From Mantis religiosa (lineage: Eukaryota; Arthropoda; Insecta; Mantodea; Mantidae): a DNA stretch of 64,000 nucleotides. Each line of letters opens with the position of its first letter. The first letter of the stretch is position 1. A program made the position numbers and the translations under genes. The stretch lies in the NCBI GenBank assembly GCA_030765055.1, contig CM060958.1, positions 106,027,279-106,091,278 on the forward strand, given 5' to 3'. The notes below the pieces were generated by a model, which was given only the letters and a program-made list of their open reading frames with translations, had not been told where the DNA came from and did not search any database. This document shows, piece after piece, positions 34,328 through 46,094 of this stretch.

Positions 34328-35617
34328 AGCTTAGCATTGTTGGTAAGAATTATTTTCGCCGAAGAGTTTATTCCGGTTATTTAACGTTCAATAATTACAA
34401 GTAATTATTTCCAAAAACTATTTAAAAAGTGCAATTAAAATTGTGGTATTTAGGGTAAATATTAGTTATCTTTTTAATTAGTGAGATATCAGCAAACACG
34501 AGTAAACCAGCGGGGAAGCTTGTTTGCATAAGTTTAGGGATTACTTTTTATTTATATTCAAAAAACCGCGTAGAAAAGGGAGGTCGTTACTGAGGTTTAA
34601 GACAAACCTTTTAGTATCATTTGGTAGAAGCTAAAGAAGAAAAGAGAAAATAAATGAAGAACGAAAGTACTCCGCACTTAGTTTTCCTTTTTTTCTCTTA
34701 CGGGATTAAAGGAACAGAGAGACGAAGTATCTGCAGAGGATTACTTTCCTTCCTTTTTCTTTTTGGGTTCATGTTTGGTTTTTCTTTCTCTCTACTGTAT
34801 CCTCAATAAGGATGTGGTTGGTCACATGTTGGGCCCTAGAGGCGGGGGATCCATGTATGCCCAACTGCAGCGCTCTTTCCGAATAGAAACTTTGAACGTT
34901 ATAGATTAATCTAGTCTTCAACCTGCAGTGTAGAAAAATAGATAGAGAATATTATTCCATTTGGTGTATCTGTTAGCTTTTTATCACTGCAATGGAGTTC
35001 CATGGCCAGATAGACATCTACGCCACAAGAGGTAAAACAAATGCATTCAGTCCTGAATAAAGGGTACCAAAACACGATCTTCAAACATATGGTATACTCA
35101 TAACTCAAAAAGTTCACATTTGCTTAAATTGCCTTCAGTAGATCTCAGCATCAGCTGAAAGTACCCACATCTGTAAGCGCGACATTTGAGGAAATTAAAG
35201 ATTTGTTTGCAAATTCGGTTGTCAGGCCACCTGGTTGGCAGTCTCAAACCTACTATGGGAATTTGGTCATGAGTATTATAACAGTAACTACGATCTTGTT
35301 AGATGCCATTAGCTTTAAGTCTTTGGCTGATCTTGACAGGCGACGCACTGGCCACTGTTGGAGCGCATACCGGTTCGGCTACCTGGTTTTAGGTGCGGCT
35401 AATGGCCACTCTCTCTTAACAGAATTATCCATGTGGAATAATAGCCATTGTGTGACACATTCCGGCTCCCGAAAGTTCCTTTTGGCGGTTCGTCGTAACG
35501 GCTGTTCTCAGTTTTACAATAGGTACTCAGTTCCGTTCTCATCACTGTTGTGCTGAGACGTAGCTAGGTCTTAGAGGCGACACAAATAAGAAATAATCTG
35601 CAAATCTGCGCTACTAT
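34328..35617. other. Unassigned sequence
   Basis: A 117-residue plus frame at 35,203-35,556 is the longest here. It shows no signal peptide, no clear domain and no codon signature, so I do not call it a gene. Confidence 0.3.
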
Positions 35618-35624
35618 CAGACTA

Positions 35625-36209
35625 GGATTAGGATTTCTTTACGGAAGGGATTCGGTACGTAGGCCACCATGGTGGGTCCATTGTTCCTATGCCCCAAGTG
35701 GGACACCCCCGGGAGGAAGGATGAGGTGAGAGCAGAGAGAGGGTGGCCGACGCAAGGAGCTACGACAGCGCAGAGAGCAGACTCCCTACATTTTACTTGG
35801 AGACTTCCCCCGACAGGCCAGGACAGCGAACACGCTGCCCTACTGCTGGACGGCAACGAGTCCAGCAATCGAGCCCCATAGGTCCCTGCCTGGCGGTCCC
35901 GAAACTTTCCCAGTAGAGCCTCGGAGACCGCCAACCCACCTACTGGAGGATGAAGTAGTTTACCTCAGAGCATTTCATCCTGCCATGCACCGCACCATTG
36001 ACACATCTACCCTGAAAGAGACCACCAGGTGAGAGATGATGTGAAATGATAATGGAGATAAAATGGAGGGGGATGTAGTTAACCTACCCAGCATTCGCCT
36101 AGTGGCCCGGGAAAACCCGGGTCAGTTAGGTCAGACACGGGAATCGAACCGGGGTTCCCGAATACGGGCCACAGATGAAAGCACCTGAGCTATTCCGCTC
36201 GGTTACCAG
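35625..36209 (-). mobile_element. SINE family 3, full-length composite (~585 bp)
   Basis: The flanks are the direct repeat CAGACTA at 35,618-35,624 and 36,210-36,216. On the minus strand it opens with a tRNA-like head (A box TAGCTCAGGTGC, B box GGTTCGATTCCCGTG) and the hinge ATTATCATTTCACATCATC. A long GC-rich body follows, with the tract CCTCATCCTTCCTCCCGG and block GGGGCATAGGAACAATGG. It ends CCGTAAAGAAATCCTAATCC. It is about twice the usual SINE length and the reference copy for 3,986 and 26,310. Frames inside it are not genes. Confidence 0.85.
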
Positions 36210-36296
36210 CAGACTACCCCCTAAAGATTGTCATCCCCAGACATAGGAGTTCTTTAAGTAGTCGCCTTAATTTATCTAACTAAAAACTTAATTCCT

Positions 36297-36405
36297 GTCA
36301 AGAATCCCAGGATCCATAAAGCTTAAGTTAGCCGACATTGATCTTTCAGGATTAGGAAACACCCGCGAAAAACAACTTATACAGATAATTCACCCTGACT
36401 GAGTG
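36297..36405 (-). mobile_element. SINE family 1 fragment
   Basis: The minus strand shows the body segments CCTGAAAGATCAATGTCGG and TAAGCTTTATGGATCCTGGG, with a B-box-proximal TCAGTCAGGGTGAATTATC. The tRNA-like head beyond it is missing. Confidence 0.6.
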
Positions 36406-38844
36406 AAAAATGGTTTTGATTTGTTAATCCTGATATTCTACGTATAACATGGCAGCACGGGTGATAAATTTCAGTGATATTTGGACCCGATTTCGATCCG
36501 TCCTAGGTTTAATACTTAGAAGTTTCTATACCTGTCATATTGTGACAGTAGTATTCACAATTATAATCTATCTCAACCTAGTTTAATCCTGATATAAACA
36601 TCTGGGTGGGAAGAGAGACAGAGACAGACATATCGGGACAGAAAACGGTTAAGATGTTGATTGGCTTAGCGAAGTTAATGGGCGTTTTATTTTATTTGCA
36701 TGCGTAAGATAAACCCTTCCTTGAAGTACAGTACTCTAAGTAGTTTTTGATCACTGCTCTGTGTGAGCTAATTTCGGAGAGAGAAAAGTATGCAAATATT
36801 TCTATTCTTATAAATATATGTAATTTAAAATCAATAAGCTTTTCATCATGGAATAGGCCGATGCTTCAGCCGAAATGGAACACAATCGAGGCAAACCTTT
36901 AAAAAGTGACGAGGGGCGATTGGTCGCGCACTGTTATGCGGTGTTTAAAGAAAGTAACCCAGAATCGTCTATAAAACATTGAAAAAGAACCTGATAATTT
37001 TCTTTGTGTAGTGTACATAGTGTTAGAATGGAACAGCAAGCATCCGGAACTCTAAGAGCACCGGGGAAATTGCGTAAAATAAAACAGTGCGTTGAGAAAC
37101 ACGACGATTTACGAAAAGTTCTATAGGGAGTAAAGTTCATGATTATTTTTTCAGAAATGTACCAACTCGCAGATTTAATAAGTTAATGTGTAATCCGTGC
37201 GGCTGAAATCTATGAAGCTTTTGAGTGGCAGAACTTTTACAAGGTTGAATTACCGGTCCAACGTTCAACCACCATTCCGGTTGGGCCCGGTTTTACTTTG
37301 GAGTTTCCTCTCCTAGATGAGTTGTTTTCCATAACTCACGACTCTCATCTACCCGGGGTGTTTAGATATTTAGATGTCTCTTCCGCCTCTTTGGCCGTTG
37401 AGAAACTTTCTTCCTAGGCCCTTCGAGCCGTTGGACATGTTTCGTCGTTGATAGTCACCCATCCATCTCCCACGTAGGGACTATTCTCAGTTCCCCTCGC
37501 CTCTTACCAGCCGGCAAGCTAACAAAGTTAGACTTTCCCGAACTGATCGTCTAATTCATTGGGCACCAAGCTCTCCCACCGCGATAAGGTGAAACGCTGG
37601 AGAGATCCATGAATCCGGAACGGGCGATATGCCCAAACCATGGAGTAAAGAAGATGTGTAATCCAACTCTATTTATTCATTTTTCTAGAACTTAGCGCTG
37701 CTATTTATACTTCCAGTGTTGCAAAATGTGCGTGCATGTAGCATCTAACTCTTGGCGAGTTGAGTCAGTTCCGCCTTGTTGTTTACAGCAGGATTAAACT
37801 AGCGTGAGATAGAATATAATATTACGAGGACACAAATATGATTTTGTCCAAGTTTAGAAATATTTCAATATACCTGCTGATCCCTAACTTTTCCTATTTT
37901 TTTGTGTTAGTTCTTTGAGGAGACAATTCTAACAATGTATTTGCAGCACAATATACAGATGCTTTCTGATGTCTTTCTACTTCTCCCCCTGATAGAACTG
38001 AATACAAATAACCCGAATCAATAAAAACAAATGCGTGTCACTGATGGTGTGTTTCATAACATACAGAAGTTCGGACATACATAAATAAATAACAGTTATA
38101 CATTGTTAAAGAAAGGAAATGTCGAATCGTCAGACATTTCAATCTGAACATATAAGGCACTCAGTAAATTGAAGAAACCGTGTTAATTTCTGATTCACTT
38201 CATGTATTCATTACATAAGTGTATATTTTTTATAAAAAAATCTTCTGCTGGTTTTATGACAAAAGTTTAACGAAGAAACTTATAAAAGCTCGGTGGAAAG
38301 TAATATGATTTCAACTTATATTACGCACAAAAACTGTTGGTAGTACTGATCTTTTACCACTTATAATACATTAAGTTCCGTCAGAAACTGACATGTGACA
38401 GGATTAGCTACACTGCCACATTAATAATCAATATTTAATTTGGTGACTCAATGTACATTACGTCGACACTCTTGTTTGGAACAAAAAATCCATAAACATT
38501 AGACAGTATGGCGCGCCGACCATACATGAGGTACAACTGCAGCCCTCTATTTTATACCACCATGTTTTACAGTGGACAAAAAGAACAAAATACTCTTGAT
38601 TCTTTCATCTCAGGAACATTTCAGACAAATATTAATAGCATAGAAATTAATTATAAGAAAGCTGCACAGAGGAAGTGTAAATAGTGCACAGAGAAAAAAG
38701 GCGTTATGCAACTCAAATAGCTGCACTTACAATATCTTGTGCAAAATACAGAAGCAAATATAAGAGACTTGCTTGCAGAAGTTATTGAGCCATTAGGAAA
38801 GAAAACTTTTGACAGAAATATTTACCTCCCAAGATTTAGATTGG
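36406..38844. other. Unassigned, with a GC-richer block at 37,245-37,640
   Basis: The block is markedly more GC-rich than its surroundings and lacks an open frame, as expected of the untranslated end of an old retroelement. It has no second copy here and no tRNA-like box. The rest is AT-rich and featureless. Confidence 0.3.
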
Positions 38845-38864
38845 TACCTGACATGGCTTTTAAA

Positions 38865-39325
38865 TGGGATCATTTTTGTCCTTAAATGCCACCAGGCCAG
38901 AAACCATTCGCAGTCCTGCATTGTTGCCACGTTGCACTCCTCGTAAGTGGAGTGCGACAAGAAACAAGTGAATCCATCTCTAATGCATACTCTTTGGGCT
39001 AAGACAAAAATTAAAATACGTCAGACTTGGCATGATAAAAGAATTACTTTGAACAGTCCAAGCTATTTTAAATTCGAGAGAGAGCAAACAGTTTACTTCC
39101 TGTCAGGCGTAGAATGCTGTATCTGCAGAACGTGAGACGTCAAAGCGTACCCAATTACGGAGCAATTGTAAAGCGACTTATCCACGAAGAAATTGATGGG
39201 GTAATACAAGCCAGGAAAAGCTGCGTGAGACATTCAGAAACACTATACGAAGACGACTTTTAGAAAGAAATGACACGTGACGAACTTTCGGAGCCTATCA
39301 TCATAAATTTGCAAGACAAATGCGA
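38865..39325 (+). pseudogene. Tc1/mariner-like transposase remnant, family R copy 1
   Basis: It shares ordered blocks with the copies at 44,990 and 48,300: TTTTAAATGGGATCAT, GGGCTAAGACAAAAATT, TTTAAATTCGAGAGAG and the coding segment RLIHEEID. RLIHEEID is followed by ARKSC...SETLYEDDF and LSEPIIINL. This C-terminus occurs after the NPIEL.WA motif in a Tc1/mariner-related DDE family common in insects; the NPIEL segment itself is deleted in this copy. Confidence 0.6.
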
Positions 39326-39539
39326 TTATCCGTGTTCTAATTTTGATTTTAACAACTGCATAATTATATAACATTCAGTTTGGATTCCCTTACGACTAGC
39401 GCCAAGTCTCTTGCATGCTCTAGGACAGAGGAAGACAGCTTCTAGAGTTGTGACATATTTCAGCATGGAGCAAGGCCTGCAGTGCGTGTGACGTCGAGCA
39501 AGAGCCGTGTAGCACCAAGTTGCCTGTATAAATAGCACT

Positions 39540-39936
39540 GTGGGTACAGAATCTGAGGGTTCAGTCAGGTGTAGCGCACTAAATGACAACAATGTAGCTG
39601 CCAGGTACCTAATGGAACTGTTAAATTTACAATGTGACGATTTATTGAAGGACAAATACACACACAAAAATACTTGCCTGATTTTTACAAGAAAGTCCCC
39701 CAAACCAGATTTCCAAGGTTGTATTCACTTGCCGCACGGACATTGTGTATGTTTGGCTCGACATATGTGTGCGAAAAATCTTTATTTCTGTTATGAAGAA
39801 AAAAAACCAAAGTACCTTCTCGGATCACAATCTAACATGCAGCCTTCGATTACAAATTTCCCAGATATTCCGTCCTGACATTGATAAGCTAGTTAAAGAA
39901 AAACGAAACAAAAAGTGTCGGAAAATGTCCACCTGA
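39540..39936 (+). pseudogene. hAT transposase C-terminal dimerisation domain, broken
   Basis: In one frame ELLNLQCDDLLKDKY matches the segment before the dimerisation domain of ZBED/GTF2IRD2-like hAT proteins. In a second frame CMFGSTYVCEKS is the hallmark of hAT C-termini. A third gives TFSDHNLTCSLRL...FRPDIDKLVKEKR, the closing segment. At least two frameshifts separate these. No TIRs were recognised, and the catalytic core and BED finger are not present upstream. Confidence 0.8.
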
Positions 39937-40242
39937 TTTTGTTCTGAATGGGTCTCCTCTAATTTACTGAGAAAATTACTTCATATTTTATTTTATTTGC
40001 TGTATAAATGCATGTCCTTCAGATAAACTCAAGTTTGTAGTTTTATATATTTTCTGATAGCACAGAGCCAAGATGTAACTGTTTATAAACTGTGACGAAT
40101 TGTGTAATTAAAGCAGTCAGCATTAATATTACAACACCCAAGATTAAGTTGTACATATTATTAACACACAATACGTTTCCTGTCTTTCCTACCCACACAC
40201 ATCAAACTATTCCTTCCCCTTCGACAGCAGTAATAATCGCGT

Positions 40243-40313
40243 TGACGTCACACGTTAACCTGCCTTTCGTTTGGGAGCATATTTTGCGGTCAGAGCTGGC
40301 GGATCTGACGTCA
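40243..40313. promoter_or_regulatory. Two perfect TGACGTCA (CRE-like) sites
   Basis: The palindrome TGACGTCA, the full CREB/ATF site, occurs at 40,243-40,250 and 40,306-40,313, in a locally GC-richer stretch followed by a short GA repeat (about 40,348-40,364). This could be a promoter. Five more copies occur in the window, so chance or local composition is also possible. Confidence 0.25.
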
Positions 40314-40958
40314 TACCGCCACTGCCAGTTCTCCCCAACTCAAGGATAGTGTGCGAGAGAGAGAGAGGAAAATATGAAAAGAGTGAGAGTAACGAAGTGG
40401 CAATGCTGAGCACGCAAACGCATGTAATTCGCCGATGTCTAGAACTCTTCCCAATTTAAAAGCATAATAATGCTCCAATAAGAGGTCTATAGCATTAGCC
40501 TGTGTATAAGACAGGCGTAATGTGAAAGGAACACTTGTAAACTATAGAGAAACGCCAATAAAAATTGCTCATCTACAACCTCTGTCTCTGATAATCACCC
40601 AGCAAGATCTGGAAGGGGGTAAAAAGGTTAAATGTAATTGACTATCTAAACTTACACTACGAAAAAATGACAAACCAAACACGCTCAAAGAACTGTCATT
40701 CAAAATTTATACAGCCTGTTAAATATCTAGCCAAAAATAAATGGATACAACTGCGACATTGGCTACTTAAGGATACAAATGCCCTACTAAATGTGCAAAT
40801 ATAAGCAATAACAGAGACAAGTAATCCAAATAAATCTTTATCAACGCACGGAATGCAACAAACGGAAACAATCGCCAATCTACAATTTCGCCTTGCAGTC
40901 TTACAATCGATTGACGATCGTCATCTCTTGAAACGGGCCACTTGCCTCTCTTACCTAA

Positions 40959-41207
40959 TGGCCACGCCGTGGCTCAGTGGTTAGACCGCTTGGCTCTCAC
41001 CAAGGCAGCCCGGGTCGATCCCAGGCGACCGCAAAGTGAGGTTTGTTGTGGACAACACGGCGTTGGGGCGGGTTTTCTCCGGGACCTCCGGTTTCCCCCG
41101 CCATCTAATTCCACCAGTGCTCAATCTTCATCTCATGCATCATCAGTGTCATCGCATGCGGTGCCGTATGTAGTAAAAGTGGGCGTTAAACACTACGCAT
41201 TTCAGTT
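40959..41207 (+). mobile_element. SINE family 4, full-length with TSD
   Basis: The insertion lies between perfect copies of TCTCTTACCTAA (40,947-40,958 and 41,208-41,219). The tRNA-like head has A box TGGCTCAGTGGTTAGAC and B box GGGTCGATCCC. The body contains GGTTTTCTCCGGGACC, CCGGTTTCCCCCG and ATCTTCATCTCATGC, and ends GTATGTAGTAAAAGTG...AACACTACGCATTT. The head is tRNA-like, but the perfect TSD around head plus body shows a SINE, not a tRNA gene. Confidence 0.92.
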
Positions 41208-42025
41208 TCTCTTACCTAAATTTGAATGCTGCATAATTTTCACAAAAATCATTAACTTTTGTTTTAAAAAATACCATATTTACATGGAAAATATAATTTA
41301 GATCCCGAATTTTCTGAATGTTTCCTTTAAAGGCCCTTTAAATCTGTATTACTTATGCATAATTCAAGAGAGACAAAAGATGTAGATCCGTCAAAAGTCC
41401 AAATTTTGTGTTAAATGAATTTGTTTTACATATTTCGTTATCCTCGTTATTGTTTGAATTTTCCAATAATTTATAACTTTCTTAAATGGAAAGTCATTTT
41501 ATCTCTTGGGTCATACAAAGAGAGTAGTTTCAAACTCATTTCATAGCTACCAGCTTTAAAGGATCTGACTAACGCTCAAAGCCTGCTAATTTTCCCATAT
41601 TTCCCTAGCACTTACAAGAAAACTCGCATTAACGTGAAATAATATTGGAATAAGCGTGTGTAAGACTGGAGAACGTTATACTAGTGCAACACATTAATTT
41701 TCTGTAATCTACTTCATATTAATCCAAACAAATCTCTATAGAAGTAGAAGAACTCAATGTTAGACGAAGAGAGAAAATAAAGTCGATGGTTTTATCTCGC
41801 TTATATGCGGGCTCTGAAATTCTGCTCCATGACTAGGTCATCAAGCGAATGCTCGATTTCACCAACAGATGTTAAGACAACACGGCTATTAATCTATTTA
41901 GCAATAGTTATAACAGAAATTACATCGCACCAACATATGTTAGCTTAACATTCGTGTTAAATAATTTTTTAGAGTAACAAGCCATATTTTGTTGTTTAGT
42001 CGTTAACAACTGTAGAATTGTCAAG

Positions 42026-42230
42026 ATGGCGGGTAAGAACGTAGCCTTTCATGCCGATTTTCTATATTTGAACTGTCTAAATGACATTCATAATAGAGAA
42101 CGGCCTATGAGGAGAAATAATTTTGATGATCTATTAGAAGAAGATTTTCTACGGAGGTAAAGACTGTCGAAACAAGTTACTATGAAGGTTACTGCGGAAG
42201 TACAAGAGAGGTTAGAACATGCATTGAAAG
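42026..42230 (+). pseudogene. Harbinger transposase N-terminal remnant
   Basis: Starting at ATG 42,026 the frame reads MAGKNVAFHADFLYLN, then RPMRRNNFDDLLEEDFLRR, stop, RLSKQVTMKVTAEVQERLEH. The pattern eeDFl.RyRlSK..v..v is the conserved start of HARBI1-like transposases. One stop replaces the Tyr codon of RYRLSK. Beyond residue about 70 only a short leucine-rich stretch is recognisable, and the DDE core is gone. Confidence 0.75.
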
Positions 42231-42334
42231 GAATATGCCGATCTCGGCTTTGCTTCAAGTATTAATAACTTAGCTATTTTATAATTCACTGAATTTTGTC
42301 GATAGTACACTGTCCACTTCCTGTATTGAAACGT

Positions 42335-42560
42335 CCAGGTCCCTCGTCTCTTCTGTCCTTCGCACGTCGTTTTAAATTTACGTAATACTGACAAAGTTGC
42401 TTCGTACTTCTGGTTGTGACATTTGCATTTGAATCAAACTCATTTCCAATTTTCTCCACGACCCATCTTTCTCGTTCTCAGTTACCGAATCCATCCTCTT
42501 ATTTTCCACAATATCTTTGTATTTAGTTACTAATTCAACCAAGAATTCTTTCTCGATTGA
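42335..42560 (-). pseudogene. Myb/SANT-like protein remnant of Harbinger
   Basis: The minus strand gives EKEFLVELVTKYKDIVENKR, then WRKLEM, and in the next frame EFDSNANVTTRSTKQLCQYY with VNLKRRAKDRRDE. This is the Myb/SANT-like domain (Myb_DNA-bind_5 type) that accompanies Harbinger transposases and binds the TIR region. One frameshift lies between the second and third helices. It is convergent with the transposase remnant. Confidence 0.75.
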
Positions 42561-43404
42561 TGAGAAATTTGTCCCACAGCTTCTCTTCTGATTTTATTCA
42601 CCCGCCACTTTTTCAGCTGTGTAAACGAAAATGAAAACAAAAGCGCATCGCCGTACCTTCAGAAAATAATACGATTCATCTAAAGCTTTCTATGTCTGTA
42701 ATATTTACAGATCTCAGCGTTTACATGTCTTTGTTAACATTTCAGAAAAAAAAACCGTTCGTGAAATGCAAGATTTTTAACAGTTTTTTAATGCTGGAAC
42801 AATTGCAACGTTGCATTTGTCAATGTCAATTTTGACGTTGGTGAAGTCGGGCATAAAACGAACAAACATATTGATGACACTGAAATAATTTGTTTCAAAA
42901 TTAAGTTTTTTGATTACGCCTTATAAGCCATAAACCTCTTATAGGAAAACATAATACTCCTTTCGAATGTGGAGGACTTGATGGATTATTCCAAAAAATT
43001 CAATATATGTTTTACAGTATTTAACTAACTTTTCATTGATTTCGGAGATTAACACACACATACACACAAGCGAAGAAGAACGGTATTTTTATGAAAAGAA
43101 ATTTAATTTAGGGGACCTCAAAACCTTCAGTGCATTTTGACAGCTAATTGTTTTGGTGGAATAAAATAGACTTCATCTAAAAACTAGATAATTGTGATAT
43201 CAAACTTGTGCAGGTAATCATATCTTTAAACACATCTTTAGTCAGAGAGAATTTAATTTTTAAGCAGTTCAACATGTAGCACAATATATCGGTTCACAAC
43301 TTTGCAGACCCTCTCACCATGAAATATCAGAGGTCTTCAGATTTTACAATTCCTAATGGCATATCATAATGGTTTCAAAATTATCCTACGAAGTGATAAT
43401 ACTA

Positions 43405-44656
43405 GGGTGGTCTGAAAAGTTTCCGACCTCAACATGAAGATGGCAGCACTAGTAAATAAAAGCTAATGAATTTCGTTGTTCAGCTGTTGACAGTTACTCA
43501 CCAGCTTCAGCCATCTTGGATGCTCAGTTATTATGTAACAGTCGGTTGGGTGAGTTGATGTGTTTTTATGAAAATGGACAAAATCGAGTATCGAGCTGTC
43601 ATGAAATATTTGTTTTTGTAAGGCAATACGCCTAAGCAAATCAAAGATGAGTTGGATTCTGTGTATGGGTACTCTGCACCATCATTTACCATAGTGAAAT
43701 TTTGGGCAACTGGATTGAAACGTGGCCGTAAGGGCTTGGGAGACGATGAACGTTCGGGACGTGCAAAAACTGCAACTATCAGACCAAAACATCGCTGAAG
43801 TTCATCACATGGTTCTAGACGACCGCAAAATTTCAGTGAGAGAGATTGCAGAGGCTATGAACATGTGAAAAGAACGTGTTTGTCACATATTAAATCAACA
43901 TTTAGACGTGAGAAAGCTGATCGCGCATTGGGTGCCGCGTTTGCTCACATTAGACTAAAAACGTGTTCGAATGAACATGTCTAACGCTCTGTTGGTGCAG
44001 TTTAAGTGCAATAAGTCGGAGTTTTGACGCCAATTAATTACTGTGGATGAAACTTGAAACACCATTATACGCCCGAAACAAAAATACAGTCCAAACAGTG
44101 GACTGGAAAGGGGGAACCAGCTTCAAAAAAAGCAAAGGCTTTTTTTTTTTTGGCTGGGAAAGTAATGGCGGCTGTTTTTGGGGGGGGGGTAGTCATAGTT
44201 ATTTTAATCGATTACCTTAAAAAGGAAAAACTATTACAGTAGCATACTACGCATCATTAATTGACAAGCTGAAGGCAGAACTTGTGGAAAAAGCCAAATT
44301 TGCAGAAAAAGAAAATTCTGTTTCACGAAGACAACGCACCGTCTCACACCTCAGCAGTTGCAATGGCTAAAATCCATGAATTACGGTTTGAACTGCTTGA
44401 GCATCCGCCTTACTCACCAGATCTAGCCCCAAGCGACTTCTTTTTTCTCCCTCATCTAAAAATTGCGCTCGGAGGACAGAGATTTTCGTCAAAGGAAGAA
44501 GAAATCGCCTTCGTGAACAATTGTTTTGCAGAGAAAAACGCCGAGTACTATTTGGACGGGTTACAGAGATGGGAGCATCCCTGGGAGAAGTGTGTAGTTA
44601 CAAGGAGACTATGTTAGAAAAAAAAAACTTTAGGTCGGAATCTTTTCAGACCCCCA
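43405..44656 (+). mobile_element. Mariner, near full-length, inactivated
   Basis: TIRs are GGGTGGTCTGAAAAGTTTCC on the left and GGGGGTCTGAAAAGATTCC (reverse complement) on the right. TA precedes the left end (43,403-43,404) and the right target is mutated. The length of about 1.25 kb is that of a complete mariner. Confidence 0.9.
43568..44617 (+). pseudogene. Mariner transposase, DD34D, many lesions
   Basis: From ATG 43,568: MKMDKIEYRAVMKYLFL, a stop, then GNTPKQIKDELDSVYG, KFWATGLKRGRK and DDERSGRAKTAT. The C-terminal half has KILFHEDNAPSHTS and YSPDLAPSDFFFL, with the second and third Asp 34 residues apart, then RFSSKEEEIAFV and AEYYLDGLQRWE. At least five stops or frameshifts and expanded T and G runs (44,140-44,190) disable it. 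Confidence 0.92.
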
Positions 44657-46094
44657 TGCAATCCTAAGATCTTTCCAATGTTAACGTCGTCAAATGTTTC
44701 TGCTTCATACTATAGTCTGGCAAAACAGTTATCTTTGATAACAGTTGTATCTGTTGCTTTTAACATATCATTTGTTGTAAGTAACGATTACCAGTAATGA
44801 TTAGGTGTAAGTTCATTTAAATATGAAATATGTAACCCGAAAAGACGTTTCTCTAGCCGTATCAATACTTTGATTACTAGAGGGTTTATACTTGAAATTT
44901 TTATAATATAGTTTGGATTTTGGTGCTATGATTGTAATTATGGTTTACGAATTATCTATTTTTCTAATCCAAAGAAACTGCCAGTGGCGCATTCATATAA
45001 TCTGTGAATCTTACTAGATACAATTCGTCGCTCTCATCGTCCGAGTATTGCAAAATTATGATAGGCTCCGAAATGTGCTATTTTTTCCAAAAGTCATCTT
45101 CTTGTAGTTTATCTGATACCTTAGCAGTTTTCGCAGTCTTGCATTACCTTGTCAATTTCTTCGTGAATAAGTCGTTCAGCTTCAGTCAGTTTAAAACTAT
45201 TATTGCTGTTTGCAACAGGATCTGAGCCCACATTAACTCATTTGGATTGTACTGGCAGTAGTAAGGAGGGAGGACAGATTACCTCGTGTCTAATTTCAAT
45301 TTAAATTGATTCCCTTTTCCGTGGTTTTTAACGGAAGTACAACCGAATAATACTGCTTTGAACTCTGTAGAGTAAATAGTGATTACGAACCATTAACAAA
45401 CAGACATAATATAACGACTCGTGTTCTGTCAGGCCTGCAGGAAGGGTATTGTTTGCTCTCAAATTTAACAACTTGGCTTATTCGTAATTCTTTTATCACG
45501 TGATGTCAAACGTTTACATTTCAGTTCTGAGTAATTACAAATAGGGTAGAGCGGGGCTATTCCGCTCACGAGGCTATTCCGCCTGAAATAAGCAAATTGG
45601 TGCAACAATCATGGACAGCGATGACTTAGCTGCCAGTTCATTGTCAAGTTTGGTGTTTGAGCTACGTTTCTATGAATTTACTTGAGGTTGTAGACTTCTG
45701 TTTTAATAGTATTAACGGAAGAAGATTACAAGGTAAGTAACTTATGTTGCGTTATTTGCCTTGATTAAGAAATACCGTTTGTAACTTAGGGTTTAGTATC
45801 TGTAGATAGAGGGATTTTTGATTGAAAATAAGTGTCAGTGTAGGTTATAGTCAGGGTTACGTCCAGACATATTAGATGGCGCGTTTCTTTTATCATGGAT
45901 CTCATATAGTGCGTAATTTCAAAAGTTCAACATTTGGGGCTATTCCACTCAAGCAAAGAGGTGTTATCCTCGCCCAGTTATAATATAGTTTTTTTTGTAC
46001 TCTTTTAACCTAATTATTTCTTATACAACTTTTACCAAATGTTATTTAAATCATTTTAGATAGTAGATACATATAAACAAACGAAGCTGAAACG

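Larger units (their letters stand above)
41850..42853. mobile_element. PIF/Harbinger deletion derivative, copy 1
   Basis: The ends are inverted repeats, TGCTCGATTTCACCAACAG on the left and TGCCCGACTTCACCAACG (reverse complement) on the right. The flanks are GAA (41,847-41,849) and TAA (42,854-42,856), a once-identical TAA TSD as expected for PIF/Harbinger. Inside, a transposase N-terminus on the plus strand meets the end of a Myb-like gene on the minus strand. Autonomous Harbingers encode these two proteins, so most of both genes has been deleted, leaving about 1 kb. Confidence 0.88.

Noticed and set aside
34180..34404. 74-residue Cys/Val-rich frame
   Set aside because: It is the translation of a (GT)n microsatellite.
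35203..35556. 117-residue plus frame as a possible gene
   Set aside because: No domain, signal peptide, splice context or homologous copy could be identified; chance remains the simpler explanation.
40959..41030. tRNA-like cloverleaf with A and B boxes
   Set aside because: Head and body together are bracketed by a perfect 12-bp target duplication and a homologous copy exists at 7.2-7.4 kb, so it is a SINE head. The same reasoning applies to the heads at 7.7, 8.3, 15.2, 46.7 and 60.8 kb.
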